From Neisseria meningitidis (GTDB lineage: Bacteria > Pseudomonadota > Gammaproteobacteria > Burkholderiales > Neisseriaceae), in NCBI GenBank assembly GCA_923184405.1, contig OV299793.1:1902574-1966573 (forward strand): 64,000 nt of DNA. The letters are read 5' to 3'. Of this stretch, positions 43,600 through 56,468 are shown in pieces. The stretch's first letter is position 1; each line of letters opens with the position of its first letter. The position numbers were made by a program, and so were the translations under genes. The notes below the pieces were generated by a model that did no database searches, was not told the origin of the DNA, and saw only the letters and a program-made list of their open reading frames with translations.

Positions 43600-45610
43600 G
43601 CTATAGGGTAGGCTTCAACTCGCCAATCTCACTGAATCCATCAATTCCCACAATTCAATTAAATACCATCAAACCGATGCTGTCATTCCCGCGCAGGCGG
43701 GAATCTAGACATTCAAGGATAACAGTACTATATCAAAGATTAACTGAGAAATTTAGAGATTCTGGATTCCCACCTTCATGCGAATGTACCGAAATGGAGA
43801 TTGCGACAGTTATCAGGAGCAACAGAAACTGATCTGCCGACATTCAAGTGCAGACGAAGAATCTAGACATACAATGCTAAGGCAATTTATCGGAAATGAC
43901 TGAAACTCAAAAAACTGGATTCCCACTTCTGTGGGAATGACGGAATATAGAGTTCGGGCAAAATTGATGCTCAAGATGGAGCAGACGAACTGAACGTAGC
44001 TGAATTCCAGCCTGGTTAGTAAATGCCGAACCGAACAAATACCCGCAATACTTAGAGACAAGTGAAACCCAACATACAGAATTCCAACATTCGTAGGAAT
44101 GACGAGACTAAAGTTCCAAAACTTATTCCAAACAGATGAAAATCAAGCACTGGATTCAAGCCTTCGTAGGAATGACGAATTGTTAGGTTTCTGATTTTGA
44201 TATTTCAGTTTCTGTAGGAATGATGAAATTTTAAGTTTAAGGAATTTATCGGAAAAAACAGAAACCGCTAAGCCGTCATTCCCGCGCAGGCGGGAATGAA
44301 ATACGTGAATTATCAAAAGACCGTTGTAATCGATAGGTTTCCGCGACGACAAGATCAGGATTCCCGTCCAGCGAGGGAATGACGGTACAGTTGCATAGGA
44401 TCGACATGGTGCAGGAAAGCGGACGGATTCGGTCAAAAAGGCGGAAATCTAGACATTCAATGCTAAGGCACCATCGGGAAAGGACTGAAACCCAAACTGG
44501 ATTCACAGCTTTCAGACTGGCAATGACGGACTAGGTTCAGGAAGGACAAATGAAACGCCGACAAACCGATGGAGTCAATCCCGCGCAGGCGGGAATCTAG
44601 GACATTCAATGCTAAGGCAATTTATCGGGAATGACTGAAACTCAAAACTGGATTCTACCTCTCGTGGGAATGACGATCGACATTCTTTAAACTACGCACA
44701 GTTGTATCGCCGTAAATCTTAGAGATGGAGGAATAAAGACTGTTGGGCATCTGCAGCCGTCATTCCTGCGCAGGCGGGAATCTAAGATGCGGAATCTCAA
44801 GAAACCGTTTTGCCTGATAAGTTTCGTGCCGACAGGTCCGGATTCCCGCCTGCACTGGAATGACGATTCGGGTATTTGACGGTTCGGGCATTCCCGACAA
44901 CCTGGATTTTCAAGGTGCTGTATAGGGTGTAGGAGGATTCGTAAAGGTGAGTTATAGGGTGGGATTCAGCCCACTGATTCCAACGATTCCACCAATCCTA
45001 CACCGTTCACACAGACTCAAATCAACACAGACACTAATGCAACGTCATTACAGCGCAGGCAGGAATCTAGGCAGTAGTATCTCAGGAAACCTTTGTAAAC
45101 GATAAGTTACAGTACAAACAAGTTCTAAATGCCCACCTGCGCAGGAATGACGAAAAGCATACTCTCTGATGGATAGATCATTCGCAGACAAGATATATAT
45201 TGAGTGGAGCCGTATAGCGCTAATACGGAGCAATAGGAACAAGCAGAGCTAATCGAGAGGGCATTCTGCACAAAGATACCATCGATAAAACGCAAGAAAA
45301 ACACAGTAACCATAGAATCCGATGAACACGAGAAACATCCGTGCCGCCATGACCGTACAGCGCGAGAATCTAGAATGAGAAAAGTAAAAAAAGCGTCAAA
45401 ACGCCGAAATGTGGATTGATGGAATCGGTGGCCAGACTCCCCCATGAGCGTGACGGAATTAATCGCGTTTTCGAAAGGGGCAACAAAAGAACGCCCCCAT
45501 TCCCGCGCAGGCGGGAATCTAGACATTCAATGATAAGGAAAACAAATCATCGGAAATGACTGAAACTAAAAAAACACGGATTCCCAACTCTTCGTGGGAA
45601 TGACGATTCT
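43600..45610. repeat. Long dRS3/NIME array between pilC and carA
   Basis: Over 2 kb without a supportable gene. Units of CATTCCCGCGCAGGCGGGAATCTAGACATTCAATGCTAAGGCAATTTATCGGAAATGACTGAAAC type recur at about 43683, 44277, 44578, 44762 and 45500, with CTGGATTCCCACTTCTGTGGGAATGACG partners at about 43915 and 45580. Copies differ from each other by many substitutions and short indels, more than in the arrays at 23,100 or 39,600. ATAGGGTGGGATTCAGCCCAC segments (44,955) also occur near 40,250. Confidence 0.85.
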
Positions 45611-45745
45611 GGTTATATTCCCACAGTTTCGCCGGACGGACGTGGGGAAATGCGTAACGGGCATAGGGCGCAGAGCGGGCGGTTTTACGCCACGGATTTC
45701 CGTTGCCGCGCGAACATATTAACAGCCCGCCTGCCGCGTTTGCGC

Positions 45746-45775
45746 TTGAAATCGGGTATGTTTTCGTCTTAAAAT
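45746..45775 (+). promoter_or_regulatory. Putative sigma-70 promoter of carA
   Basis: TTGAAA (45746-45751) and TAAAAT (45770-45775) are separated by 18 bp, about 160 bp before the carA start. The intervening leader shows no obvious attenuator. Inferred from consensus similarity only. Confidence 0.45.
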
Positions 45776-45936
45776 ATGCTGCTTTGAGGGTATAGGCACT
45801 TGCTCCGAAAGCATCGTTACGCGTCCATCTTGCGCGGCGTGTTTTTTTGACCGGATTTTTCCCATCCGGATGCCCCCTGCCGAAGTCCCTTCCAGACGGC
45901 ATTGTCAAGAATTTTATTAAAAACAGGATTCCCATC

Positions 45937-47123
45937 ATGAGCACCCTGCCCTTCCTCGTCCTCGCTGACGGCAGCGTATTCCACGGCACATCAATCGGTT
46001 ACGAAGCGTCCGACTTCCGCGAAGTCGTGTTCAATACTTCGATGACCCAATATCAGGAAATCCCAACCGACCCGTCCTACCGCAAACAAATCGTTACCCT
46101 CACCCACCCCCACATCGGCAACACCGCCAATCCAACGCCGAAGATGAAGAAAGCCGCAGCGTCTCACGCCGCCACACTGACTATCCGCGACCCGCCGCTC
46201 TTGAACACAAACTTCCAGGCCCCGAAAGCCTCGCACGACTATTTGGTACGCAACAAAACCAGTCGCCATCGCCGACATCGACACCTGCCGCCTGACCACG
46301 CTGTTGCGAGAAAAAGGCGCGCAAGGCAGCGCGATCTTGACTCAGCTACGGATGCTACGGTTGAAAAAGCGCAAGAACTCATCGCCGCGTTCGGCAGTAT
46401 GGTCGGCAAAGACTTAATAAAGAAGTTTCCTGCACGGAAACTTACGAATGGACGGAACGCGAATGGAACTGGGAAAGGGTATAGCTACCCCTGACGAACA
46501 GCCTTACCACGTCGTCGCCTACGATTTCGGCGTGAAAACCAACATCCTGCGTATGCTTGCCTCGCACGGCTGCCGCCTGACCGTCGTACCCGCCCAAACG
46601 AGCGCATCAAGACGTGTTGGCACTCAATCCTGACGGCGAGTTCCTGTCCAACGGCCCCGGCGACCCTGAGCCTTGCACCTACGCCATCGAAGCCGTGCAA
46701 AAACTGATGGAAAGCGGCAAACCGATTTTCGGCATCTGCTTGGGACACCAGCTCATCAGCCTCGCTATCGGCGCGAAAACCCTGAAAATGCGCTTCAGCC
46801 ACCACGGTGCGAACCACCCTGTGCAAGATTTGGACAGCGGCAAAGTCGTCAACACCAGCCAAAACCACGGTTTTGCCGTTGATGCCGACACCCTGCCCGC
46901 TAACGCACGCATTACCCACAAATCCTTGTTTGACAACACTTTGCAAGGCATCGAGCTGACCGACAAACCTGTGTTCTAGCTTCCAAGGCCACCCCGAAGC
47001 CAGCCCCAACCGCAAGATGTCGGCTATTTGTTTGACAAATTCATTGGCAATATGAAAGCGGCAAAACGGCATAACGGCTTTCAGACGGCACTGCCGCCGC
47101 CTGAAAAAGAAAGCGGGAAATGA
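45937..47123 (+). CDS. carA: Carbamoyl-phosphate synthase small subunit CarA, disrupted
   Basis: CarA is the glutaminase subunit that feeds ammonia to CarB for pyrimidine and arginine synthesis. The start [23 protein letters not shown] is clear. The glutaminase domain has [15 protein letters not shown], the nucleophile cysteine in [14 protein letters not shown], and [24 protein letters not shown]. The first half needs several frame changes (about 46110-46450) and shows many substitutions. A TAG (46977-46979) replaces an expected serine codon in [15 protein letters not shown], before the catalytic His/Glu. In the original frame the tail extends to a TGA (47121-47123) that overlaps the ATG of the following VOC remnant by four bases. 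CarB lies 2.8 kb downstream. Confidence 0.85.
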
Positions 47124-47256
47124 AGATTAGCGCACTCGACCATCTGGTACTGACTGTTGCCGACATTGACCGAACCATTGCGTTTTACACGCAAGTTTTG
47201 GGTATGGAAGAAGTTTCATTTGGCAACAACCGTAAGGCTTGTATTTTAGAAGACTA
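47120..47256 (+). pseudogene. Truncated VOC/glyoxalase-family gene
   Basis: The frame starts [35 protein letters not shown], the first beta-alpha-beta module of a vicinal-oxygen-chelate protein, and breaks off after NNRKACILED at a TAA. A full VOC protein has about 125-140 residues, so the second half is missing. What follows at 47257 is the repeated element described separately. ATGA overlap with carA suggests translation coupling. The gene was probably cut by insertion or deletion at the repeat boundary. Confidence 0.75.
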
Positions 47257-47259
47257 AGG

Positions 47260-47370
47260 GATTTGGGAAAGATTGCTGCAACTTGGAAATGCCCTTCCCC
47301 AGCCCTCCCCACGGGGAGGGGGTAGGTTGCAGCAGATTTTGCGGTTGCAGGCAGTTTGAAAAGCGACTTG
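47260..47370. repeat. Composite repeat, copy 1 (GC-rich palindrome plus GTTGCAGCAGATTTTGCGGTTGCAGGC)
   Basis: ATGCCCTTCCCCAGCCCTCCCCACGGGGAGGGGGTAGGTTGCAGCAGATTTTGCGG, with the central CCCTCCCC/GGGGAGGG inverted repeat. The same unit returns at 47563-47645 and 48440-48520. It begins right at the end of the VOC remnant. Confidence 0.8.
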
Positions 47371-47409
47371 ATTTACAAGCGTTGATTTCAGGTCGCTTGA
47401 AAAATAAAA

Positions 47410-47700
47410 AACAGCCTGTACAACTTGTTTTCCTTGTTTTCCTTGCAAAACCCTTAATCACTACAGCCGCCCTGTCCTGTCTCCCTGTGGGAAAGCGTTA
47501 GAGAGAGGGCAACAAACAGCAAGCTTGTGTTTGGGCGGTTAGGGTGTTGAGGAAGGCTGCCGAAATTGAAGAATGCCCTCTCCCAGCCCTCTCCCACGGG
47601 GAGGGAGAAGGTTGCAGCAGATTTTGCGGTTGCAGGCGATTTGAAAGGCAACTTAGATTTGCAGCTGTTGTTTCAGGTCATCTGAAAAATAAAAAGCAGC
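47410..47700. repeat. Composite repeat, copy 2
   Basis: AGCCTGTACAACTTGTTTTCC, then GCCCTGTCCTGTCTCCCTGTGGGAAAGCGTTAGAGAGAGGGCAACAAACAGCAAGC, then GGCGGTTAGGGTGTTGAGGAAGGCTGC and the palindromic unit. About 200 bp is shared with 48290-48525 in the same orientation. Partial third versions of the AGCCTGCACAACCTG part lie at 47697-47800. Confidence 0.8.
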
Positions 47701-47810
47701 CTGCACAACCTGTTTTCCTTACAGCCCTTTTAATCCCAACCGCCACCACGTCCTCTCTCACAGAGGGAGAGAGAGAGAGAGAAGGCAAACAAACAGTAAC
47801 CGACAACAGA

Positions 47811-48199
47811 ATGAGCACGCACGAGAAACTTTAACCGCCGACAACCCCATCCTGCATCAACGCGCCAAAGCCATGCGCCAAGAAATGAGCGAGGCGGAAG
47901 CAAAATTGTGGCAGCACCTGTGGGCAGGCCGTCTGAACGGCTATAAATTCCGCCGCCAGCAGCCGATGGGAAACTATATTGCTGATTTTACCTGCGTAAC
48001 GCCCAAGTTGATTGTCGAAGCAGACGGAGGGCAGCACACAGAACAAGCCGCATACGACCACGCGCGGACGGCATATCTCAACAGCTTGGGCTTTACCGCA
48101 CTGCGGTTTTGGAATCACGAGATTTTACAGCAGACAAACGATGTACTGACAGAAATCCTGCTCGTATTGCAAGAATTGGAAAAGCAAGCTGCACGATAG
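47811..48199 (+). CDS. DUF559 endonuclease-like protein
   Basis: A small protein of about 128 residues with the DUF559 (PD-(D/E)XK-like, very-short-patch-repair-related) core. The core runs RAKAMRQEMSEAEAKLWQHLWAGRLNGYKFRRQQPMGNYIADFTCVTPKLIVEADGGQH in pieces, then YDHARTAYLNSLGFTALRFWNHEIL. Conserved features are the F-R-R-Q-x-P, the Asp in YIADF, and the Glu in IVEADGGQH. The ATG at 47811 (MSTHEKL) is followed at once by a TAA caused by a two-base surplus; from 47873 the frame is clean. The gene sits between copies of a composite repeat and is often found as a single mobile-looking gene in neisseriae. Function unproven. Confidence 0.8.
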
Positions 48200-48289
48200 C
48201 AGATGGCTGATTTTGATTGGATTATTGAAAATAATAGGATAAGGAGTCAGCTGATTGAATTGAGCATTTAAAAGGCCGTCTGAAAACAA

Positions 48290-48530
48290 AACAGCCCGCA
48301 CAACCTGTTTTTCCTGCAGAACCCTTAATTCCAACAGCCGCCCCGTCCTCTCTCCCTGTGGGAAAGCGTTAGAGAGAGGGCAACAAGCCGCAAGGCTTGT
48401 GTCTAGGCGGTTAAAGTGTTAGGAAAGGTTGCAGAAATTCGGAGAATGCCCTCTCCCCAGCCCTCCCCCACGGGGGAGGGAGAGGTTTCAGCAGATTTTG
48501 CGGTTGCAGGCGGTTTGAGAAAGAATGCCC
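48290..48530. repeat. Composite repeat, copy 3
   Basis: CAGCCCGCACAACCTGTTTTTCC, CTCTCCCTGTGGGAAAGCGTTAGAGAGAGGGCAACAAGCCGCAAGGC, GGCGGTTAAAGTGTTAGGAAAGGTTGC and the palindromic GC-rich unit in the same order as copy 2. Together the copies flank the DUF559 gene. Confidence 0.82.
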
Positions 48531-48776
48531 GAAATATCAACAGTGGGAATTTTTCAGGCAGCCTTTATCGCAAGGCAGATGTAACAAACGCCGCGAGCGT
48601 TTTTTCAGACGACCTTTGAATCCGTCGGCAGAGTGTGTGCCGCAAGGCGCGCATGCGGTGGGTTGCGGTTACAGGAAAATGAAGAACGCGTGCGTGCGTA
48701 CCGCACATACCCTACATGCGGGCTACGGCTTGCTAGGATTGCTCGTTATACTTAATTTTGACAAGGAGTCAATGAA
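48530..48776. other. Leader of the AT-rich gene pair
   Basis: No gene is supportable. It contains a DUS-like TTTTTCAGACGACC near 48600 and GCGCATGCGGTGGG. GATTGCTCGTTATACTT sits before ACAAGGAG (48761-48768), which is a good ribosome binding site for the ATG at 48777. Confidence 0.5.
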
Positions 48777-49339
48777 ATGGCGATAGAACTAAATGGTAAC
48801 TGGACAAAAGGATTTGCTTTAGACCATCATATGCAAAAAGTATTTTGTTAGGTTATGATGAATTAGGCATCCTCACTTTGATAGCAAGAGAAGTGTGATT
48901 AGAGAATGGGTTTACCAATTAAAATATCAAAATCAAACCCAAAATGTTTCTTTGCTGGTAGACTATATTTTACAAAAATTTAGTGGTTTAGAATCTATAA
49001 ATTTAATTGTTCCTGCCCCTTTTACAACAGAGTGTATTAATCAACCAGTTCAATTAATTGCCAAAGAACTAAGTGATCGCTTGAATATTCCATATTCTCC
49101 TATTTTAAGAAAATCTAGCTCACACACACCACTCAAAAATATTGAAGAAAAATCAGAAAAACTAGAAATAACTGAATAATTCCATCACAATTGACAATAT
49201 AGATCTATCCAATAAGAATATTTTAGTAATTGATGATTTATTTGATAGCGGAGCAACATTGGAAATATCAACTGAAAAATTGTTTTCAAAAAATGCTAGA
49301 TCTGTAATTGTTTTAGCAATGACAAAGACTAGAGGATAA
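48777..49339 (+). CDS. ComF/Type I phosphoribosyltransferase-like protein, AT-rich, frame-disrupted
   Basis: The protein starts MAIELNGNWTKGFALDHH. The frame moves near 48840 and resumes as EWVYQLKYQNQTQNVSLLVDYI, LESINLIVPAPFTTECINQPVQLIAKELSDRL. After a second change near 49180 it ends with the PRPP-binding loop ILVIDDLFDSGATLE. The arrangement (VPAP strand, then a DDxxxxGxT loop) is that of ComF-like and other type I phosphoribosyltransferases. About 187 residues. ACAAGGAG precedes the ATG. The gene is far more AT-rich than its surroundings, and overlaps or abuts the SLOG-like gene that follows by only two bases, so the two are surely co-transcribed. The substrate is unknown. Confidence 0.75.
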
Positions 49340-49341
49340 AA

Positions 49342-49890
49342 ATGCGCACTATTTTCTTTTCTCGTTCACGCAGCATTTCACGACTAAATCCACAAATACG
49401 AGAAAGAATTAACAATATTCTTAGCAATAATTTTGATATTGTTATTGGAGATGCTAATGGGGCTGATAAAGCTATCCAAAAATTCCTACAAGAACAAGAT
49501 TATGCTAATGTGCATATTTACTTTTCTCGCAAAATTTACTGAAATAATGTGGGGAATTGGCAGTTTGTCCAAGCAGACAGCAAAGGAACTGGAAGGGTAT
49601 TTTATACAGCAAAAGATAAGAAAATGGCAGAAATTGCTGATTATGGCTTTATTTTATGGGATGGTAAGAGTATTGGTTCATTAAATAATATAGCAGAACT
49701 TTTACAGCTAAATAAACCTTCTCTTGTATACCATTCTCAAACAAAAGAATTCTTTAAAATTAAATCAAGCGCAGATTTAGAGAATATTTTATCTAACATA
49801 GAAGATGATGTTTTAGCTTCAATTTTAGAAAAGGGAAATACTTTTCTTAAAAGCTATGTAACAAAACAACCTTCTTTAATTCAAGAGTAA
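49342..49890 (+). CDS. SLOG-like nucleotide-binding protein, AT-rich, one in-frame stop
   Basis: A protein of about 182 residues starting MRTIFFSRSRSISRLNPQIRERI. It has a Rossmann-like segment FDIVIGDANGADKAIQKFLQE, followed by ANVHIYFSR. GDANGAD resembles the glycine/acid loop of SLOG (SMF/DprA-LOG) proteins. A TGA (49540-49542) interrupts between KIY and NNVGNWQFVQAD; the frame is the same before and after. It continues MAEIADYGFILWDGKSIGSLNNIAELL, where FILWDGKS-G is the second motif of this family. Domain identity is by motif, without a search. It follows the phosphoribosyltransferase with a two-base gap and precedes carB by only 6 bp. Confidence 0.7.
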
Positions 49891-49896
49891 CCACCC

Positions 49897-53118
<3,222 letters not shown>

Positions 53119-53134
53119 TGCCTGAATCAGGTTG

Positions 53135-53180
53135 AAAATGCCGTCTGAAACCATATCTACAGTGTCAGACGGCATTTTGT
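53135..53180. terminator. DUS inverted pair downstream of carB
   Basis: GCCGTCTGAA (53140-53149) and TCAGACGGC (53165-53173) are separated by 15 bases, with ATTTTG after. It lies between convergent carB and crgA. Confidence 0.75.
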
Positions 53181-53343
53181 CATTTGAAAAGCCGATGTTA
53201 CCACACACAAGCCGTACATAAGGAACAGCCCTATCACGCTCCCCATATAGACTGCCATTGCCGATAACTATACATCATCTTATTTATTTTTTCTCAAAGT
53301 TATTAAGTGAGTAAAAACAATTTTATGGCAGGTTTTTATAGAA

Positions 53344-54243
53344 TTATCCACAGAGATTGTTTCCCAGTTCCTCCACTAAAAAATCCAAAAATACGCACAA
53401 GCTGAGGTTGACAGCTTTATCGCTGTAATAAACAGCATTAAATGGGTGTGTTTTATTGGAGGTTTGTTCGGCGAGCAGGGGAATTAACTTTCCTTCAGCG
53501 ATGTCGTTGTCAACCAAAAAATCTGATAAGCAAGCAATACCGCAACCTGAAAGGCACAACGAGCGTAAGATTTCATCGCTGCTGGCGGTAAAGTGCGGTG
53601 AAATCTTATAGGGATTTCCCTGCGCATCTAAAACCGCCCATGTATTTAGAGAACCGGGTTCGGTGAAGCCTAAACATTGGTGACCGGCAAGCTCTTCTGT
53701 AGATTGCGGCGTGCCGTGTTTTGCCAGGTATTCAGGACTGGCGATTACGCGGAAGCGGCTGTCAAACAGATGGCGTGCACGCAGCCCGGAATCGTCCAAT
53801 TCTCCGGCCCGTAAGGCAATATCGACTTTGCGTTCAATCAGATTGATATAGCCTTCGGAAGAAACGAGCGAAAGTCGGATATGCGGATAGCGTTCGTTGA
53901 ATTTTGTTGCCAGCGGCGCCAGCAGATGCAGCACCATCGGCATCGCGGAATCCACGCGCAACACGCCTTGCGGTATTTCGTGCACTGCCAGCATTTCGGT
54001 TTCCGCCGCTGCCATTTCTTGCAGGATTCTCTGCGCGCGGCGGAAATATTGCGCGCCTTCTTCCGTCAGACTGAGTTGCCGCGTGGTGCGGTTGAGCAGG
54101 TTCACACCCAACTTTTCCTCCAGCCGTTTGACGATGCGGCTTACGGCAGAATTTGCCATCGCCAACTGCTCCGCCGCATGGCTGAAGCTGCCGCTTTCCA
54201 CCACTTGAACAAATACGGTCAGTTCTTCTGAATTGGTTTTCAT
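53344..54243 (-). CDS. crgA: LysR-type regulator CrgA
   Basis: A 299-residue LysR-type regulator, intact. The N-terminal helix-turn-helix is ELTVFVQVVESGSFSHAAEQLAMANSAVSRIVKRLEEKLGVNLLNRTTR. The co-factor domain has SAMPMVLHLLAPLATKFNERYP and ends EELGNNLCG. Divergent placement next to mdaB (54482) is the CrgA/mdaB arrangement known in meningococci. There CrgA is induced on contact with epithelial cells, represses itself and affects mdaB and pili/capsule genes. The ATG at 54243 is followed by a clean frame. No alteration was seen in the DNA-binding part. Confidence 0.93.
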   Translation of the reverse strand: MKTNSEELTVFVQVVESGSFSHAAEQLAMANSAVSRIVKRLEEKLGVNLLNRTTRQLSLTEEGAQYFRRAQRILQEMAAAETEMLAVHEIPQGVLRVDSAMPMVLHLLAPLATKFNERYPHIRLSLVSSEGYINLIERKVDIALRAGELDDSGLRARHLFDSRFRVIASPEYLAKHGTPQSTEELAGHQCLGFTEPGSLNTWAVLDAQGNPYKISPHFTASSDEILRSLCLSGCGIACLSDFLVDNDIAEGKLIPLLAEQTSNKTHPFNAVYYSDKAVNLSLCVFLDFLVEELGNNLCG

Positions 54244-54398
54244 CGTGTTTCCTTTTCGGTTGGAACCCCGCCCTTTAGGGCGGCAGGATCAGACTTTATT
54301 TGGGAGGGGTGTAACCCCTTCCGAATCAGGACGGCACATAGGGAGACGCTTTATGTGTCATCCCGTGTGTTGAAACATCTGATTATTTCATTTGACGC

Positions 54399-54426
54399 AA
54401 AAGTGTTTTCTTATTTTTGCACTTTT
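54399..54426. promoter_or_regulatory. Candidate CrgA operator in the crgA-mdaB interval
   Basis: AAAAGTG (54399-54405) and CACTTTT (54420-54426) are perfect inverted repeats 14 bp apart, in the AT-rich half nearer mdaB. LysR regulators usually bind such dyads (T-N11-A type). The assignment is by position only. Confidence 0.45.
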
Positions 54427-54481
54427 AAATTATAAAGTAAAACGGCACAATACATTCATCAATTCACAAACGAGGTAACAA

Positions 54482-55057
54482 ATGAATATTTTATTATTAG
54501 ACGGCGGCAAGGCGTTCGGACATTCTCACGGCGGGTTAAACCGCACGCTTCACAAAAAAGCGAAAGAAGTTTGACCGCGCTCGGACACAATGTTCAAGAA
54601 ACCGTGATTGATGCTGGCTATGATGTTGAGGCAGAAATCGAAAAATTCGTTTGGATGGATGCCGTGATTTGGCAGATGCCGGGCTGGTGGATGCACGAGC
54701 CTTGGACAGTGAAAAATACATAGACGAAGTATTAACCGCTGGACACGGCAAACTCTACCAAAGCGACGGCAGACACCGCGTCAATCCGACTGAGGGCTAC
54801 GGCACAGGCGGCTTGTTGCAAGGCAAAAACATATGCTTTCACTGACTTGGAATGCGCCGATTGAGGCGTTTACCCGCGAAGGCGATTTCTTTGAAGGCAA
54901 AGGCGTTGATGTTTTGTATATGCACTTCCACAAAGCCAACGAGTTTTTGGGTATGACCCGCCTGCCGACATTCTTATGTAACGATGTGGTTAAAAATCCG
55001 CAAGTGGAAAAATACTTGGCAGATTATCAGGCACACTTGGAAAAAGTGTTCGGCTAA
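54482..55057 (+). CDS. mdaB: NADPH:quinone reductase MdaB, frame-disrupted
   Basis: A flavodoxin-fold NADPH:quinone oxidoreductase that reduces quinones by two electrons, avoiding semiquinone stress. It starts MNILLLDGGKAFGHSHGGLN, with GHNVQETVIDAGYDVEAEIEKFVWMDAVIWQMPGWWMHEPWTVK and later MLSLTWNAPIEAFTREGDFFEGKGVDVLYMHFHKANEFLGMTRLPTFLCNDV. Three one-base losses (near 54570, where LTALGH is expected, 54710 and 54828) divide the frame. About 193 residues. It is divergent from crgA, which regulates it. A hairpin follows at 55100. Confidence 0.87.
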
Positions 55058-55098
55058 AAATTTATCTTATAAACAAACAAAGGCAGCCTGAAAGATTG

Positions 55099-55162
55099 AA
55101 TGGTCTGCACCCCTAAGGTTGGACTAACCAACCGACTAAGGTGCAGATTATTTTTTGTTGCT
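55099..55162 (+). terminator. Hairpin with T-run after mdaB
   Basis: CTGCACC (about 55104-55110) and GGTGCAG (about 55139-55145) enclose GGTTGGACTAACCAACC, an inner stem of GGTTGG with CCAACC. ATTATTTTTTG follows. It looks like an intrinsic terminator of double-stem form. Confidence 0.7.
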
Positions 55163-55366
55163 TTTTCAGCTTTTCGTTGGGTTAGATATTCTTGCCCACT
55201 GTTTTCAGGCAGCCTTGAATACAAAAAAATGGCGTATGTAATATGTTTATACGACCAAAACGGAATGAATTTTAACGTATTGCGCGTCATCAACAATGAC
55301 TGAGTTTCTCGCCTCTCGCGCCTGAATCTATGTCATATACAGTTCCTTTCATTCAAATCAACAAAA

Positions 55367-55400
55367 GAATGCCGTCCGAACGTCCGTTCAGACGGCACTT
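55367..55400. terminator. Variant DUS inverted pair downstream of queA
   Basis: GCCGTCCGAA (55371-55380) and TTCAGACGGC (55387-55396) form a stem with one mismatch and a six-base loop, between mdaB and queA on opposite strands. Confidence 0.65.
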
Positions 55401-55428
55401 GTCTTCCCGCAATAGACTTGGGGCTGTT

Positions 55429-56468
55429 CTAACGTACCACCCCTTCGTTCCACCCCAAAACCATCGCATCGCCGTAGCTGAAGAAACGGTATTCGCGTTC
55501 GACCGCATAACGATACGCGGCGCGGATATGACCCATACCCGAAAACGCGCTGACAAGCATCAGCAGCGTCGATTTCGGCAAATGAAAATTGGTAACCAGC
55601 CTGTCGACAACATTAAAACGGTAGCCCGGCGTGATGAAAATATCGGTGTCGCCCTGCCCCGCTTTCAGACGACCCGTCGCACGCGCGGCAGATTCGAGGG
55701 CGCGCATGGAAGTCGTGCCGACTGCCCGGACTTTGTTCCCCCAGGCTTTGCCGCCTCAACGGCGGCGGCGGTTTCAGACGGCACTTCAAACCATTCGCTG
55801 TGCATTTTATGCTCTTCGATTTTGTCCACACGCACGGGTTGGAATGTCCCCGCACCGACGTGTAGGGTTACTTCTGCGGTTACTGCGCCTTTGTCTTTCA
55901 GGCGGCGCAAAAGTTCTTCCGTAAAATGCAGACCCGCCGTCGGCGCGGCGACCGCGCCCTGATATTTGGCATAAACGGTTTGATAACGGCTGTCGTCATC
56001 CGCATCGGCGGCGCGTTCGATATAAGGCGGCAGGGGCAGGTGTCCGTTCTGTTCCAAAAGTTCGTAAACGGTTTGACCGCCTTCAAAACGCAGGCAGAAC
56101 AGTTCGCCCTCACGCCCGACCGTCACGGCGCGGATGCCGCCTTCAAACACCAGCCCCATACCGGGCTTGGGCGATTTGGACGAACGGATGTGCGCCAGTG
56201 CGGTATGGTTGTCCAACACGCGCTCAATCAGGGCTTCGATCCTGCCGCCGCTGTCTTTCTGCCCAAACAGCCGCGCTTTCATGACTTTGGTGTTGTTGAA
56301 CACCAAAACGTCGCCCGCCCCAACATAATCCGACAAATCGCCGAACACCCGGTCTTGCAGCGGCATATCGGGCAACGCAACCAAAAGGCGGCTGCCGCCG
56401 CGCACTTCGGGCGGATGCTGGGCAATCAGCTTTTCGGGCAGGGTAAAATCAAAATCTGAAATATCCAT
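55429..56468 (-). CDS. queA: S-adenosylmethionine:tRNA ribosyltransferase-isomerase QueA
   Basis: QueA transfers a ribosyl group from SAM to preQ1 in tRNA, the penultimate step to queuosine. The start [48 protein letters not shown] and the large insertion ending [22 protein letters not shown] are typical. [12 protein letters not shown] and, after a lost base near 55720, [40 protein letters not shown] follow. Length 346, as in the family. The single frame break is the only lesion. The Met at 56507 upstream is in frame but not needed; the one at 56468 follows a better spaced AGAGTGTAAAAAT. Confidence 0.9.
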
